Counted from the stretch's first letter, positions 17,894-26,725 are shown. The stretch: 64,000 nt of DNA from Mucilaginibacter sp. (GCA_030445275.1 JAUCSE010000060.1:27837-91836); one strand, 5' to 3'. The notes: generated by a model from the sequence alone, not told the origin. Made by a program: numbers and translations.

Positions 17894-18996
17894 TATTTTG
17901 GCGCTTTTAAAAGTAAATAATAGCCAAGCAGGCCAAACAAAGTATTAGGAATAAGCACTGTGATCATAGGAGGAACACCGCCTTTTATAGAAAATACAAT
18001 AGCAAATTTCTCAACAATGATGTAAGCAAAACAGAGTAAAATTCCTATCCCCAAGGGTAAACCAACACCTCCACGTACCTTGCGGGACGACAGGGCTACG
18101 CCCAGAATAGTTAAAACATAGGCCGATAAAGGATAAACAAACCGGTGAAATTTCTCATAATAAAGGTTATTTAATACCTCGGGCCGGCGCAATTTTTCCT
18201 TGTCAATGTTCTTATTCAGGTCCTTTAATGACATGGCTGCATACACATTATCGTACACAATAAAGTCGCTGGGGTGCATGTCCAATACGGTATCTTTTTG
18301 TACGGTACTGTTTATATATTGCTCTTTAAGGCCATTTATATACTTAACAGAATAGTTTTTTAATGACCATACACGTTTAACAGAGTCATAAGTAACGGTA
18401 CTGGCAATTAGCTTTTCTTTTAATGTATCACCATTAAATTTTTCCATAATAAACTGGTAGCCAGTGTGTACTGTTTGGTCGTAATTTTGCAGATAAACAA
18501 AAGTATGTTTATCAATCTGCATGTGTACCTCACTCTTAGTAGGGTCGTTATCTGTTATGCCGTTGGCATTTTCAAAGTCGTTTTTTAAGTGATTGGTGTA
18601 CGGTATCAGGTATACATTTGCAAAAAACGATACAACGAATATAAGGCTGGAAGCTATAAAATATGGCCTTAAAAAGCGGTTAAAGCTGGCTTTACCGCTT
18701 AAAATAGGTACTATTTCTGTTTGGCTGGCCATCTTGGCCGTAAAGAATATCACCGCCAAAAAGTTAATAAGCGGCGACAATAAATTGAGGTAAAAAGGAA
18801 CAAACCCAGCATAATACTGAAATACAATATCATGAAAAGATGAATGCTTACTCGTGAAATTATCCAGCTTTTCTGACACATCAAACACAACCGATATCAC
18901 GGCGAAAATGGCCATTGTAAACACAAAAGTGCCCAGGTATTTTCCAATAATAAACCGGTCAATAACCCTCAGATAACGGTGTATAAAAGCCTTCAT
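17893..18996 (-). CDS. LptF/LptG family permease (YjgP/YjgQ)
   Basis: 367 residues. It has an N-terminal helix pair (L-G-T-F-V-F-T-M-A-I), a helix about 60-80, another near 105, a long periplasmic beta-jellyroll part (about 130-270) and three C-terminal helices. This is the LptF/G pattern. In the LptB2FGC complex it extracts LPS from the inner membrane. Bacteroidota often carry several separate copies, so which subunit this is cannot be decided. It follows tgt by 85 bases on the same strand. Confidence 0.88.
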   Translation of the reverse strand: MKAFIHRYLRVIDRFIIGKYLGTFVFTMAIFAVISVVFDVSEKLDNFTSKHSSFHDIVFQYYAGFVPFYLNLLSPLINFLAVIFFTAKMASQTEIVPILSGKASFNRFLRPYFIASSLIFVVSFFANVYLIPYTNHLKNDFENANGITDNDPTKSEVHMQIDKHTFVYLQNYDQTVHTGYQFIMEKFNGDTLKEKLIASTVTYDSVKRVWSLKNYSVKYINGLKEQYINSTVQKDTVLDMHPSDFIVYDNVYAAMSLKDLNKNIDKEKLRRPEVLNNLYYEKFHRFVYPLSAYVLTILGVALSSRKVRGGVGLPLGIGILLCFAYIIVEKFAIVFSIKGGVPPMITVLIPNTLFGLLGYYLLLKAPK

Positions 18997-19081
18997 CTTT
19001 TAGATCATTTGTGTTTTAGTACCGAAATTGATACTCCAAAAGGTATGTTTATTTTCCCTCATTATTAAAATTTATACCCTG

Positions 19082-20212
19082 TTATAATCGTTGGCCAAGG
19101 CGTTTAACCATGATGTTTTTCCAGTCGTAAAACTCGCGGGCAATAATTTTTTTACGTGCTTCTTTAACCAGCCACAGGTAAAAATGCAGGTTATGCAGGG
19201 TTGCTATCTGCGCGCCCAGCATCTCGCCCGAGTGTATCAGGTGGCGTAAATAAGCCTTGCTATAGTCTTTATCGGCAAATAATTCGCTATCTGCTTCAAT
19301 AGCCGAAAAGTCATTTTTCCACTTTTCGTTCTTGATATTGATGATACCGTTTTTTGTAAAAAGCATACCATTGCGCGCGTTACGGGTTGGCATAACACAA
19401 TCAAACATATCAATTCCTAACGCAATATTCTCCAATATATTTACCGGTGTGCCTACACCCATTAAGTAACGTGGTTTTTGCTGTGGCAATATATTACAAA
19501 CAATTTCTGTCATGGCATACATTTCCTCGGCCGGTTCACCTACCGAAAGTCCGCCAATGGCGTTGCCTTCACGCTCGAAAGAAGCAATAACTTCGGCCGA
19601 TTTTTCGCGCAGATCCTTATATACAGATCCCTGTACAATAGGGAACAAAGTTTGGCTGTAACCATACTTAGGTTCAGTACTGTCAAAGCGATCGCAGCAG
19701 CGTTTTAACCAACGGTGTGTCATGTCAATAGACCGGCGGGCATAGTTATAATCGCATGGATAGGGAGTGCATTCGTCAAAAGCCATAATGATATCAGCGC
19801 CTATTATACGCTGAATATCCATCACATTTTCGGGCGTAAACAGGTGTTTTGAGCCATCAATATGCGAGCGGAAGGTAACGCCCTCCTCCTTAATTTTACG
19901 TACTTCGGTAAGCGAATACACTTGGTAACCGCCGCTATCAGTTAAAATTGGGCCGTCCCAGCCATTAAATTTATGCAGTCCGCCGGCGCTTTCCAACGTG
20001 TTAAGGCCGGGGCGTAAGTATAAATGATAGGTGTTACCTAAAATAATTTGTGCTTCAATATCATTCTTAAGCTCGTGCTGGTGCACTGCTTTTACCGTGC
20101 CTGCAGTACCTACAGGCATAAAAATAGGTGTTTGAATGGTGCCGTGGTCGGTGGTAATTTCACCTGCACGGGCTTTTGAAAGCGGATCTTGTGCTGTTAA
20201 ATTAAATTTCAT
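19082..20212 (-). CDS. tgt: Queuine tRNA-ribosyltransferase
   Basis: 376 residues. It has the N-terminal T-P-I-F-M-P-V-G-T, the catalytic Asp in L-T-D-S-G-G-Y-Q, the substrate Asp pair in M-A-F-D-E-C, and the nucleophile region G-I-D-M-F-D-C-V-M-P-T-R. It swaps guanine at wobble position 34 for a queuosine precursor. Unusually, the zinc site that is normally C-x-C-x-x-C before Y-S-R-A-Y is replaced by residues with no cysteine (A-D-S-E-L-F-A-D-K-D-Y-S-K-A-Y). It heads a likely tgt-lptF/G-EamA operon. Confidence 0.95.
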   Translation of the reverse strand: MKFNLTAQDPLSKARAGEITTDHGTIQTPIFMPVGTAGTVKAVHQHELKNDIEAQIILGNTYHLYLRPGLNTLESAGGLHKFNGWDGPILTDSGGYQVYSLTEVRKIKEEGVTFRSHIDGSKHLFTPENVMDIQRIIGADIIMAFDECTPYPCDYNYARRSIDMTHRWLKRCCDRFDSTEPKYGYSQTLFPIVQGSVYKDLREKSAEVIASFEREGNAIGGLSVGEPAEEMYAMTEIVCNILPQQKPRYLMGVGTPVNILENIALGIDMFDCVMPTRNARNGMLFTKNGIINIKNEKWKNDFSAIEADSELFADKDYSKAYLRHLIHSGEMLGAQIATLHNLHFYLWLVKEARKKIIAREFYDWKNIMVKRLGQRL

Positions 20213-20222
20213 TTTGAGGTTG

Positions 20223-20230
20223 CAAAATTA
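20223..20230 (-). promoter_or_regulatory. -7 promoter box of tgt
   Basis: On the minus strand TAATTTTG, an exact TAnnTTTG, ends 10 bases before the tgt ATG. That predicts a leader of only a few bases. No good -33 box is visible. Confidence 0.45.
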
Positions 20231-20264
20231 ACAAATAAAGCGGGAAACCTCACGGTGATACTCT

Positions 20265-20473
20265 TTTTGTCTGAACCTGGATTAAGCGGATTTATCAGAT
20301 TACAGGATTTGATCTGCACCTTGATTAGCCCCAAAAATCATGTTAATCCTAAATCCCACAAACGACTAAGCCCTCTTGAACACCATTTAAAAAAAGTAAC
20401 AGTGAAAAATCCAGGTTCAGACAAAATGCACGATTTGACTCACCCGGTCAAGCGAAGCGTAGGCGGGGTGAGT
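20265..20473. repeat. Inverted repeat plus hairpin between tgt and the GT2 gene
   Basis: A perfect 19-bp arm TTTTGTCTGAACCTGGATT (20265-20283) has its complement at 20408-20426. A second hairpin with 8-bp arms ACTCACCC/GGGTGAGT follows at 20438-20473. The whole gap 20213-20595 holds these elements and the tgt promoter. The open frame inside it is not credible as a gene. Confidence 0.85.
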
Positions 20474-20595
20474 AAACTATAAGCCATACAAGCTTCAGTA
20501 AAGAGAGATTTAAGCGTACTTTGTGGAAAAAAATACCTCAATGTGTGCAACAATCATCAAGTTAAGGCCATTAATTCCGGCGATTTTTAACAAAT

Positions 20596-21735
20596 TTGCC
20601 TGATTATTATAGCCCTTTGGAAACTTATATACAGAACATACTTTTTATTCTTTTTCAGCTTTGTTTTATTGTACAGCTGTACTACCTGATAAGTAACCAT
20701 AGCAGGCTTGCGCGTTATAAACCCATGGAGCAGCTGCCCGAGGTTTTAATACCTGTTTCTGTAATCATAAGCGCGCGCAACGAAGCCAAAAACCTGCAGG
20801 AAAACCTGCCCGCTATATTGCAGCAAAACTATCCTGATTTTGAAGTAGTGGTGATCAATGATTGCTCATATGACTCCTCCGACATTGTTCTGGAAGATTT
20901 GCAGCGCGAATATCCACGCTTAAAAGTGGTGACTATAACAGAGCATGCGCGCTTTAAAACAGGCAAAAAATTTGCGCTTACCCTGGGAATAAAAGCGGCT
21001 AAAAACGAATATTTGTTATTTACTGATGCCGATTGCAAACCAGCTTCAGTGAATTGGATAGCGCGGATGGCGGTTAATTTCAGCACCAAGGCGCAAATAG
21101 TTTTGGGTTATTCACCTTATAATAGAACCCGTAATTTTCTGAACCCCTTTACCCGGTTTGAAACCATAAAAACGGCTACCAACTATTTATCAAGCGCCCT
21201 TACCGGCGATCCGTACATGGGTATTGGGCGTAACCTGGGGTATACAAAAACACTGTTCTTTAGCCAAAAAGGTTTTGCATCGCACATGCACATTATATCT
21301 GGCGATGATGATTTGTTTGTAAATCAGCACGCCACTGCCGATAATACCATTATTGAAATTCATCCCGAAACGTTTGTTTATACCAGCGCTAAAACAACTA
21401 TTTTATCGTGGTACAGGCAAAAAAAGCGCCATATGGGTGTGGGCAAATTATATAAAAACAGGCACAGGCGCATACTTAGTTTTGATGCCACAAGCGGCTT
21501 TTTGTTTTATACCTTGTTTATATTATGCCTTGTTTTTAAATATGAGCCTTTACTGGCATTAGGTTTGTTTGGGTTTAGGTTGATATTACAATTAATTATA
21601 TACAGTAAGATATTTAAAAAGCTGAATGGTAAGGACCTGATGTGGTGGTTGCCCTTCTTTGATATTATATATTATATGTATTTAAATGTTTTTGGGCTGA
21701 TAGGCACATTTTTTAAAACCAAACAATGGAAGTAA
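20596..21735 (+). CDS. Membrane-anchored family 2 glycosyltransferase
   Basis: 379 residues. An N-terminal helix (about 12-33) leads to a GT2 catalytic domain with V-I-N-D-C-S-Y-D-S-S-D, the metal-binding T-D-A-D-C-K near residue 145, S-G-D-D-D-L-F near 237 and Q-K-K-R-H near 275. Two or three C-terminal helices (about 295-370) suggest processive or membrane-linked transfer. The start is TTG: no ATG lies before the first helix and an in-frame stop sits just upstream at 20572. The acceptor is unknown. Its end overlaps the sigma factor by 10 bases. Confidence 0.85.
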   Translation: MPDYYSPLETYIQNILFILFQLCFIVQLYYLISNHSRLARYKPMEQLPEVLIPVSVIISARNEAKNLQENLPAILQQNYPDFEVVVINDCSYDSSDIVLEDLQREYPRLKVVTITEHARFKTGKKFALTLGIKAAKNEYLLFTDADCKPASVNWIARMAVNFSTKAQIVLGYSPYNRTRNFLNPFTRFETIKTATNYLSSALTGDPYMGIGRNLGYTKTLFFSQKGFASHMHIISGDDDLFVNQHATADNTIIEIHPETFVYTSAKTTILSWYRQKKRHMGVGKLYKNRHRRILSFDATSGFLFYTLFILCLVFKYEPLLALGLFGFRLILQLIIYSKIFKKLNGKDLMWWLPFFDIIYYMYLNVFGLIGTFFKTKQWK

Positions 21736-22331
21736 ACGCCAATTTTACCGATAATGCCAGGAATGATTTTTACCTGGTAGTAAGGGCTCGTGAGGGCGAT
21801 CAAAAAGCGTATGCCGATCTGATGCACCGGTACAAGGATTCTATTTACTTTATGGTTTTAAAAATGGTTAACAATAAGGAGGATGCTATGGACCTTACTG
21901 TTGAAACCTTTGCCAAGGCGTTTGAAAAACTGGATAAATACCAGCCTGACTATGCCTTTAGCACCTGGCTTTTTAGGGTAGCCACCAATAATTGTATCGA
22001 TTTTATCCGCAAAAAAAAGCTGAATACCCAATCAATCCATGGTATGACCGACGAGGATGGGGACGAAAAACCGTTGCAAATAAAGGCTGATGTTTTAAAT
22101 CCTGAAGAAACATCTATCAAAAAGCAACAAACCCAGGAGTTAAAATTATTGATTGAAAGTTTGCCTCATCGTTACCGTAACCTGATTACGCTCAGGTATT
22201 TCGACGAACTATCTTACGAAGAAATAGCCAGGCAGCTTGATTTGCCTTTGGGTACGGTTAAAGCACAATTATTTAGGGCCAGGTACTTGCTTGGTAACAT
22301 CATTAACCGTTTTAACAGGGATGACATCTGA
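21726..22331 (+). CDS. ECF-type RNA polymerase sigma factor
   Basis: 201 residues. Region 2 is Y-A-D-L-M-H-R-Y-K-D-S-I-Y through F-S-T-W-L-F-R-V-A-T-N-N-C-I-D-F (about 25-90). Region 4 is L-R-Y-F-D-E-L-S-Y-E-E-I-A-R-Q-L with G-T-V-K-A-Q-L-F-R-A-R (about 155-192). No anti-sigma gene follows; instead it overlaps rsmG by 11 bases and the GT2 gene by 10, so the three are one coupled transcript. Its target genes cannot be read here. Confidence 0.93.
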   Translation: MEVNANFTDNARNDFYLVVRAREGDQKAYADLMHRYKDSIYFMVLKMVNNKEDAMDLTVETFAKAFEKLDKYQPDYAFSTWLFRVATNNCIDFIRKKKLNTQSIHGMTDEDGDEKPLQIKADVLNPEETSIKKQQTQELKLLIESLPHRYRNLITLRYFDELSYEEIARQLDLPLGTVKAQLFRARYLLGNIINRFNRDDI

Positions 22332-22947
22332 TATCATATTCCAGTATTTTCCTGATCTGACTGTGCAACAACGCGCGCAAATTGAACAATTGCCCGAACT
22401 GTATAACTTATGGAACAGCCAGATCAACGTAATATCGCGTAAAGACATCGATTTATTGTACGAGCGCCATGTGCTACACTCCATAGGAATAGCCAAAATA
22501 ATGCAGTTTTTGCCCTGCGATAGCGTGCTTGACGTGGGTACCGGCGGCGGTTTCCCGGGTATACCACTAGCTATTTTATTCCCCGAAACACAGTTTCATT
22601 TGGTTGATTCTATCGGAAAAAAGATCAAAGTGGTGCAGGAAGTGGCCAAAGCTTTGGGTTTAACCAATGTAAAAGCATCGCATCTGCGTGCCGAGCAGAT
22701 AGACGAAAAGTTTGATTTTGTAGTATCGCGCGCGGTTACCCAGCTCAAGGATTTTTATCCCTGGGTACGCGGTAAGTTCAAAAAGGAATCAAAAAATACG
22801 CTGCCAAACGGCATCCTTTACCTCAAAGGCGGCGATCTGGAGCAGGAAATCAAGGAATCGGGCCTAAAAGTACAGCAGTATCACCTAAAAGATCATTTTG
22901 CGGAGGAGTTTTTTGAAACCAAGCAGGTGATTTATGTGAAGGGGTAA
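22321..22947 (+). CDS. rsmG: 16S rRNA (guanine-527-N7)-methyltransferase RsmG
   Basis: 208 residues from the ATG at 22321. An upstream extension to 22237 is open but lies wholly inside the sigma-factor gene and does not match the family. It has L-Y-N-L-W-N-S-Q-I-N-V-I-S-R-K-D, then the SAM loop V-L-D-V-G-T-G-G-G-F-P-G-I-P and V-S-R-A-V near residue 137. It methylates G527 of 16S rRNA. The family is also called GidB. Confidence 0.96.
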   Translation: MTSDIIFQYFPDLTVQQRAQIEQLPELYNLWNSQINVISRKDIDLLYERHVLHSIGIAKIMQFLPCDSVLDVGTGGGFPGIPLAILFPETQFHLVDSIGKKIKVVQEVAKALGLTNVKASHLRAEQIDEKFDFVVSRAVTQLKDFYPWVRGKFKKESKNTLPNGILYLKGGDLEQEIKESGLKVQQYHLKDHFAEEFFETKQVIYVKG

Positions 22948-22967
22948 ATAACGTTCTCATTTCAACC

Positions 22968-23046
22968 TGTCATGCTGAACGCAGTAAAGCATCTGTTGTT
23001 CGATATGCAAGTGGGCGAATAGATCCTTCGTTCCTCAGGATGACAA
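22968..23046. repeat. Palindrome of the TGTCATGCTGAAC/GGAACGAAGGATC family
   Basis: One end is TGTCATGCTGAACGCAGTAA and the other is AGATCCTTCGTTCCTCAGGA followed by TGACA. A second copy lies in the opposite orientation at 26739-26817. It sits between rsmG and the convergent blaR1-type gene, with no ORF. Confidence 0.8.
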
Positions 23047-23144
23047 TTTAGATTCAGGATGACATGTGCGCTTTACATGGAAAAATGCCGAAGCGGTTTT
23101 AGCCGTTCAGCAGTTTGTTTAAAAGGTATAATTACCTTGAAAGA

Positions 23145-24968
23145 TTATTGTCTTTTAGCAGTATAAGCTGTTATAACAACTTCATTTAGCATAAGTGTTG
23201 GGCCCGATTCAACTATAATATTGTTTGTTCCCGGTTTATTTTTATCATTAGCCGTAGCTTTATATTCCGGTGCCTTACCTACGTAATTACCATTCTCATC
23301 AACAAGACTATAAGAAACCGGGATAGCATATTTGCCTGATTTAACGCTAAGCGGGCCATCATAGCTTTTCAAAACTCTTACCACTTCTCCATCCATAATG
23401 TCAGTAAGGCCTCTTGTAATTTTTACATCTTCTATTTTGCCGTTATTAATATTAAAAGTTGCAATTACCCTGCCAGCGATAAGATTTTCACGTGCAACTG
23501 AAGAATATCTAACATGCCTTCCAACATACCGGCATAAACTATCAAAAGGATTTCTTGGCGGCGGTGGTGGCGGTATTAGTTGAACATCAATTATCTTGGA
23601 TGGTTTATTGGATACACTTTTAGGCGCTGCAGGTGGCAGTGGTGGTGGACGTTTGGTAACAGCCTTTGGTTGCGGGGCATTTACCGATGGCACTGGCGGC
23701 GGTGGCGGCAGCAGTTTGCTAATGTCCTTTGGCGTAACTGAATTTTCTTTTTGGCGATCGCTCATAAAAAGCGATTTTTCATCGCCTCCAAACATTATAA
23801 CGTATCCGTCTTGCTTCATTTCATCAAGATTAAATGTTCCGTATACACTTTGAACCGTTCCTTTTTTAGACAGCTTTTCAATATTGACAGAAACTTGTGC
23901 TTGTTTGGTACCCATGTTTTTTTCACTATAGGTCATTTTATATCCACGCTTTTCAAGTTCTGCCTTTATTTCCTCAAGCCTGCTTGAGCTGTATGATGTG
24001 GGCTTTATCACATATATAAATTTCCCATCGTTGGGTGTATCCTTATGCAGCGGTAGTTTTGCCGTTTGTGCATTTTTGGATGGTGCCAGGTCAACCCAGC
24101 CATAAGTTTTACTGAACCCCAGGGTTGATGCGCAGAGCATCCCCGCGCAAATGGGTACAGCCATGAGGTACTTTAGCCTGGCTAAATTCCCCGAACGTTT
24201 TTGGTTTAACATAATGATCCTCTTTTTTAACAAGTTATAATTGAAAAATGAATGCGTAATGGATGAGCCGTTAAGGCCATAGGCATTATTCACCAAGAAT
24301 GATGAGTAGGTTAAGGCATCGGGTTCAAGGGCTGCGGTTTGCTCATCGGCTATATATTCGTGCACGGTTTTAAGGCTTATCTGCACCAGGTAAATGAAGG
24401 GATTAAACCAGTTCATGATCTTCATGATCTCCATAAAAATGATATCGGCAGAGTGTTTTTGTCTGATATGTACCAACTCATGCCTGATAATGATGTCGCT
24501 GCCGGCAGTTTTTGAACCAATAAACAGGTAATTGAAGAACGAAAAAGCAGCATTTGAGCCCTCAATACTGATCATTTTGTATTGATCATCAACCATTTTG
24601 TTAGCGGCCCTGGTCATTTTTGCCAGTTTAAACAGCTTAAATAATAGCACTATAGTTAATACAGCAACGCCCAGCAGGTAGGTATAAACTAATACATCCT
24701 GCATGGTAACCGGAGTTGCGGTTGTTACTGCTGTTACAACCGGTTTTGCACCCGACGGAGCAATTAATACAACAGTTTGAAACGCGGGCTCAGCAGGTTT
24801 TAACGCGCCAATTTGTAACACAGGCAGCAGGAACGATATCATGCAGCTGAATAATAAGTATGCCCTGTTTAGGGTATAGTAAGTTTCCTTATTTAAAAAC
24901 AGGCAGTACCCGGCGTAAAATACCATGAGATACAGGTTTGCTTCGAGCAGATAATGTAGCCAGTTCAT
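23145..24968 (-). CDS. BlaR1-type M56 peptidase with a TonB C-terminal domain
   Basis: 607 residues. Membrane helices are near 8-24, 36-53 and 93-112, with a last one near 295. The zinc peptidase motif is H163-E-L-V-H167, with a later E-Y-I-A-D-E-Q. After about residue 410 come Pro-rich stretches (P-P-P-P-P repeated), then a TonB C-terminal-like fold (about 490-560) ending with a tail that contains V-V-I-T-A-Y. In BlaR1 a sensed signal activates the peptidase, which removes the BlaI repressor. The TonB part and Pro-rich spacer suggest a link across the periplasm. It overlaps the blaI-like stop as TAATG. Confidence 0.9.
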   Translation of the reverse strand: MNWLHYLLEANLYLMVFYAGYCLFLNKETYYTLNRAYLLFSCMISFLLPVLQIGALKPAEPAFQTVVLIAPSGAKPVVTAVTTATPVTMQDVLVYTYLLGVAVLTIVLLFKLFKLAKMTRAANKMVDDQYKMISIEGSNAAFSFFNYLFIGSKTAGSDIIIRHELVHIRQKHSADIIFMEIMKIMNWFNPFIYLVQISLKTVHEYIADEQTAALEPDALTYSSFLVNNAYGLNGSSITHSFFNYNLLKKRIIMLNQKRSGNLARLKYLMAVPICAGMLCASTLGFSKTYGWVDLAPSKNAQTAKLPLHKDTPNDGKFIYVIKPTSYSSSRLEEIKAELEKRGYKMTYSEKNMGTKQAQVSVNIEKLSKKGTVQSVYGTFNLDEMKQDGYVIMFGGDEKSLFMSDRQKENSVTPKDISKLLPPPPPVPSVNAPQPKAVTKRPPPLPPAAPKSVSNKPSKIIDVQLIPPPPPPRNPFDSLCRYVGRHVRYSSVARENLIAGRVIATFNINNGKIEDVKITRGLTDIMDGEVVRVLKSYDGPLSVKSGKYAIPVSYSLVDENGNYVGKAPEYKATANDKNKPGTNNIIVESGPTLMLNEVVITAYTAKRQ

Positions 24969-25342
24969 TATTTTTTGTTTTTAAGTTGATCAATTAAGGA
25001 GGTTAGTTCGTCAAGCTCTTTGATATCCAGCTTCTTTTCGTCCACAATAAACGATACCAGGCTTTGATAGGAGTTGCTGAAATAGTTTTTCATCATCTTA
25101 TCAAAAGTGAACTTTTTGTACTGGTCGTCACTAACAAGAGGGAAGTAAACGTGCGAGTTTCCGTATGCCTTATGGTCAATAAAGCCCTTGCCCTCCAGGA
25201 CCCGCACTACGGTTGATACGGTATTGTAAGCTGGTTTAGGATCGGGTATTTGGTCAATAATATCCTTTACAATTGCTTCCTTTAACTGCCACAGTATCTG
25301 CATGATCTGCTCTTCGGCCTTGGTGAGTTCTTTAATGTCCAT
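24968..25342 (-). CDS. BlaI/MecI/CopY-type transcriptional repressor
   Basis: 124 residues. A winged helix fills residues 1-75 (L-T-K-A-E-E-Q-I-M-Q-I-L-W, then P-A-Y-N-T-V-S-T-V-V-R-V-L-E-x-K-G), and the rest is the dimerising C-terminal helices. It represses its own operon until the partner peptidase cleaves it. Three palindromes over its promoter are the likely binding sites. No beta-lactamase gene is adjacent, so the pair's target may be elsewhere. Confidence 0.93.
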   Translation of the reverse strand: MDIKELTKAEEQIMQILWQLKEAIVKDIIDQIPDPKPAYNTVSTVVRVLEGKGFIDHKAYGNSHVYFPLVSDDQYKKFTFDKMMKNYFSNSYQSLVSFIVDEKKLDIKELDELTSLIDQLKNKK

Positions 25343-25346
25343 AGCA

Positions 25347-25410
25347 AACTATTTTTATAGTTACATAAAGGTAGAACTATTTTTATAGTTTGCAAACTAT
25401 TTTTATAGTT
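25347..25410 (-). promoter_or_regulatory. Promoter of the blaI-blaR1 pair with three BlaI-type operators
   Basis: The 16-bp palindrome AACTATTTTTATAGTT occurs three times, exactly: 25347-25362, 25375-25390 and 25395-25410. Copies 2 and 3 start 20 bases apart, two helical turns. On the minus strand a -7-like TACCTTTA (25366-25373) lies between copies 1 and 2, with TTTG (25393-25396) 19 bases upstream as a -33 box. Copy 1 covers the expected start of transcription and ends 5 bases before the ATG. Confidence 0.85.
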
Positions 25411-25454
25411 TTTTATTTATGCTAATTTTTTTAGGATTTTTTATATTTTAGAGA

Positions 25455-25620
25455 ATTAATGGATATGCGGAAGTGTAAATGTGCGGATGTGAGAAATGTA
25501 TGTGCAAATGTGCGGATTTCAGATGTGCAGATGTGGGAAATGCTACTTTAAAATTCACCTGTTTATTTATAATTTACGTATTTGGAAATCTGTGTATTAA
25601 TCATTTGAAATCCGCACATC
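25455..25620. repeat. GATGTGCGGATGTG-type phrase repeats
   Basis: Direct copies of AAATGTGCGGAT and AGATGTGCAGATGTG fill 25455-25545; the complement GAAATCCGCACATC is at 25608-25621, just before dprA. The same family flanks the 6.1 kb element. Confidence 0.65.
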
Positions 25621-25630
25621 TAACAATAAC

Positions 25631-26537
25631 ATGTCATTACATCATAAAATAGCTTTAACTTTTGTAAAAAATATTGGGCCAACATTAGCTAAAGTCTTGT
25701 TGGCGTACTTTGGCAGCGCTGAGGAAGTTTTTAAAGCTACTCCGGCTAAGCTGATCAAGGTGCCGGGCATCGGCGAAAAAACAATCAGTCAGCTTGATTT
25801 TGATGCGGCATTAAAGAAGGCCGAAAAGGAACTTGTTTTTGTTGAAAAGCAAGGTATTGAAGTAATTTTTTATACCGATAGCAGGTACCCAAAAAGGCTA
25901 AAAAACTGTGGTGATTCGCCTGTATTATTATATGCCAACAGTAGGGGTGCTTGGGCATGGGTTAGACCGGCTTTACCCCAGCCAGAACCGGGCTACGGCC
26001 GATAAAATGCTGGAGAATGGCGGCCTATTAAGTGAATATCCATCCGGTACAATACGCGATAGGGAAAATTTTCCGCAGCGTAACCGTATTGTTGCCGGTA
26101 TTGCCGATGCTACCGTAGTGGTGGAAGCCGGCATAAAAGGTGGCGCGTTAATAACCGCTGAGATAGCCAACTCCTATAACCGGGATGTATTCGCGTTTCC
26201 GGGCAGACTGGGTGACCATTTTTCTGAGGGATGTAACTTCCTGATCTGCAACAATAAAGCTGCCTTACTTACCTGTGTAGCCGATCTGGCTTTTAGCCTG
26301 GGCTGGGAAAAAACAGATCATGCCAAACCTGTTGAACAGTTTACCTTGCCGCTTGATCTCTCGACCGATGAACGACTAATATTTGATATTTTACAGGAGC
26401 ATAAAACGCCCCTGGCCATTGATGATCTGACCATAAAAGCCAATATGCCTATGAGTATGCTGGCCATGAACCTGCTAAATATGGAAATGCAAGGCTATAT
26501 CAGCTCATTACCGGGGAAGACTTATAAGGTGAGTTAG
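25631..26537 (+). pseudogene. dprA: DNA-processing protein DprA with an internal deletion and frameshift
   Basis: The 5' frame (25631 on) encodes the N-terminal SAM/HhH-like part: V-P-G-I-G-E-K-T-I, then Y-P-K-R-L-K-N-C and S-P-V-L-L-Y at about residue 101. The family then has G-x-R-x-x-T and S-G-L-A-x-G-I-D segments of the Rossmann core; these are absent. The sequence resumes in another frame at M-P-T-V-G-V-L-G-H-G-L-D-R (about 25932) and runs through N-F-P-Q-R-N-R-I and the C-terminal winged helix to 26537. About 300 residues remain of a usual ~370. The junction TATGCCAACA (25931-25940) fits microhomology. Intact DprA loads RecA on incoming DNA; this copy should be inactive. Confidence 0.88.
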
Positions 26538-26600
26538 GGTTTCGGTGGCGTGTTGCCGGTTACCGCGTTTGTGTGTATGGCAAGCTATTAAGTAAAAGCA

Positions 26601-26725
26601 CGCCAGTTTAAGCGTTCTTCGCTTGAACTTACACAAAAGTAAGTGTCCACGCTTATTATGACGGTAAGCGTGGACGCTTACCCCGGATTAATATTCAAGC
26701 GAAAGACGCTTGAATAGGCGGCGTT
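26601..26725. repeat. Three-hairpin cloverleaf element
   Basis: Hairpin 1 (26606-26628) has stem GTTTAAGCG/CGCTTGAAC with one G-U pair. Hairpin 2 has 17-bp arms, 26639-26655 and 26665-26681, with one G-U pair. Hairpin 3 is the perfect ATTCAAGCG/CGCTTGAAT (26693-26715). Hairpins 1 and 3 are near complements of each other, so the element is also one large imperfect palindrome closed by CGCC/GGCG. It lies just after the broken dprA. Confidence 0.88.

Noticed and set aside
20255..20482. 75-residue ORF between tgt and the GT2 gene
   Set aside because: It is built from the inverted repeat and hairpin in that gap; composition is not protein-like.
22237..22320. Longer N-terminus for RsmG
   Set aside because: The extra 28 codons lie wholly inside the sigma-factor gene and do not match the family; the ATG at 22321 does.
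23596..23853. Gly/Ser-rich antisense ORF over the M56 gene
   Set aside because: The Gly-rich pattern is just the complement of the Pro-rich codons in the real gene.
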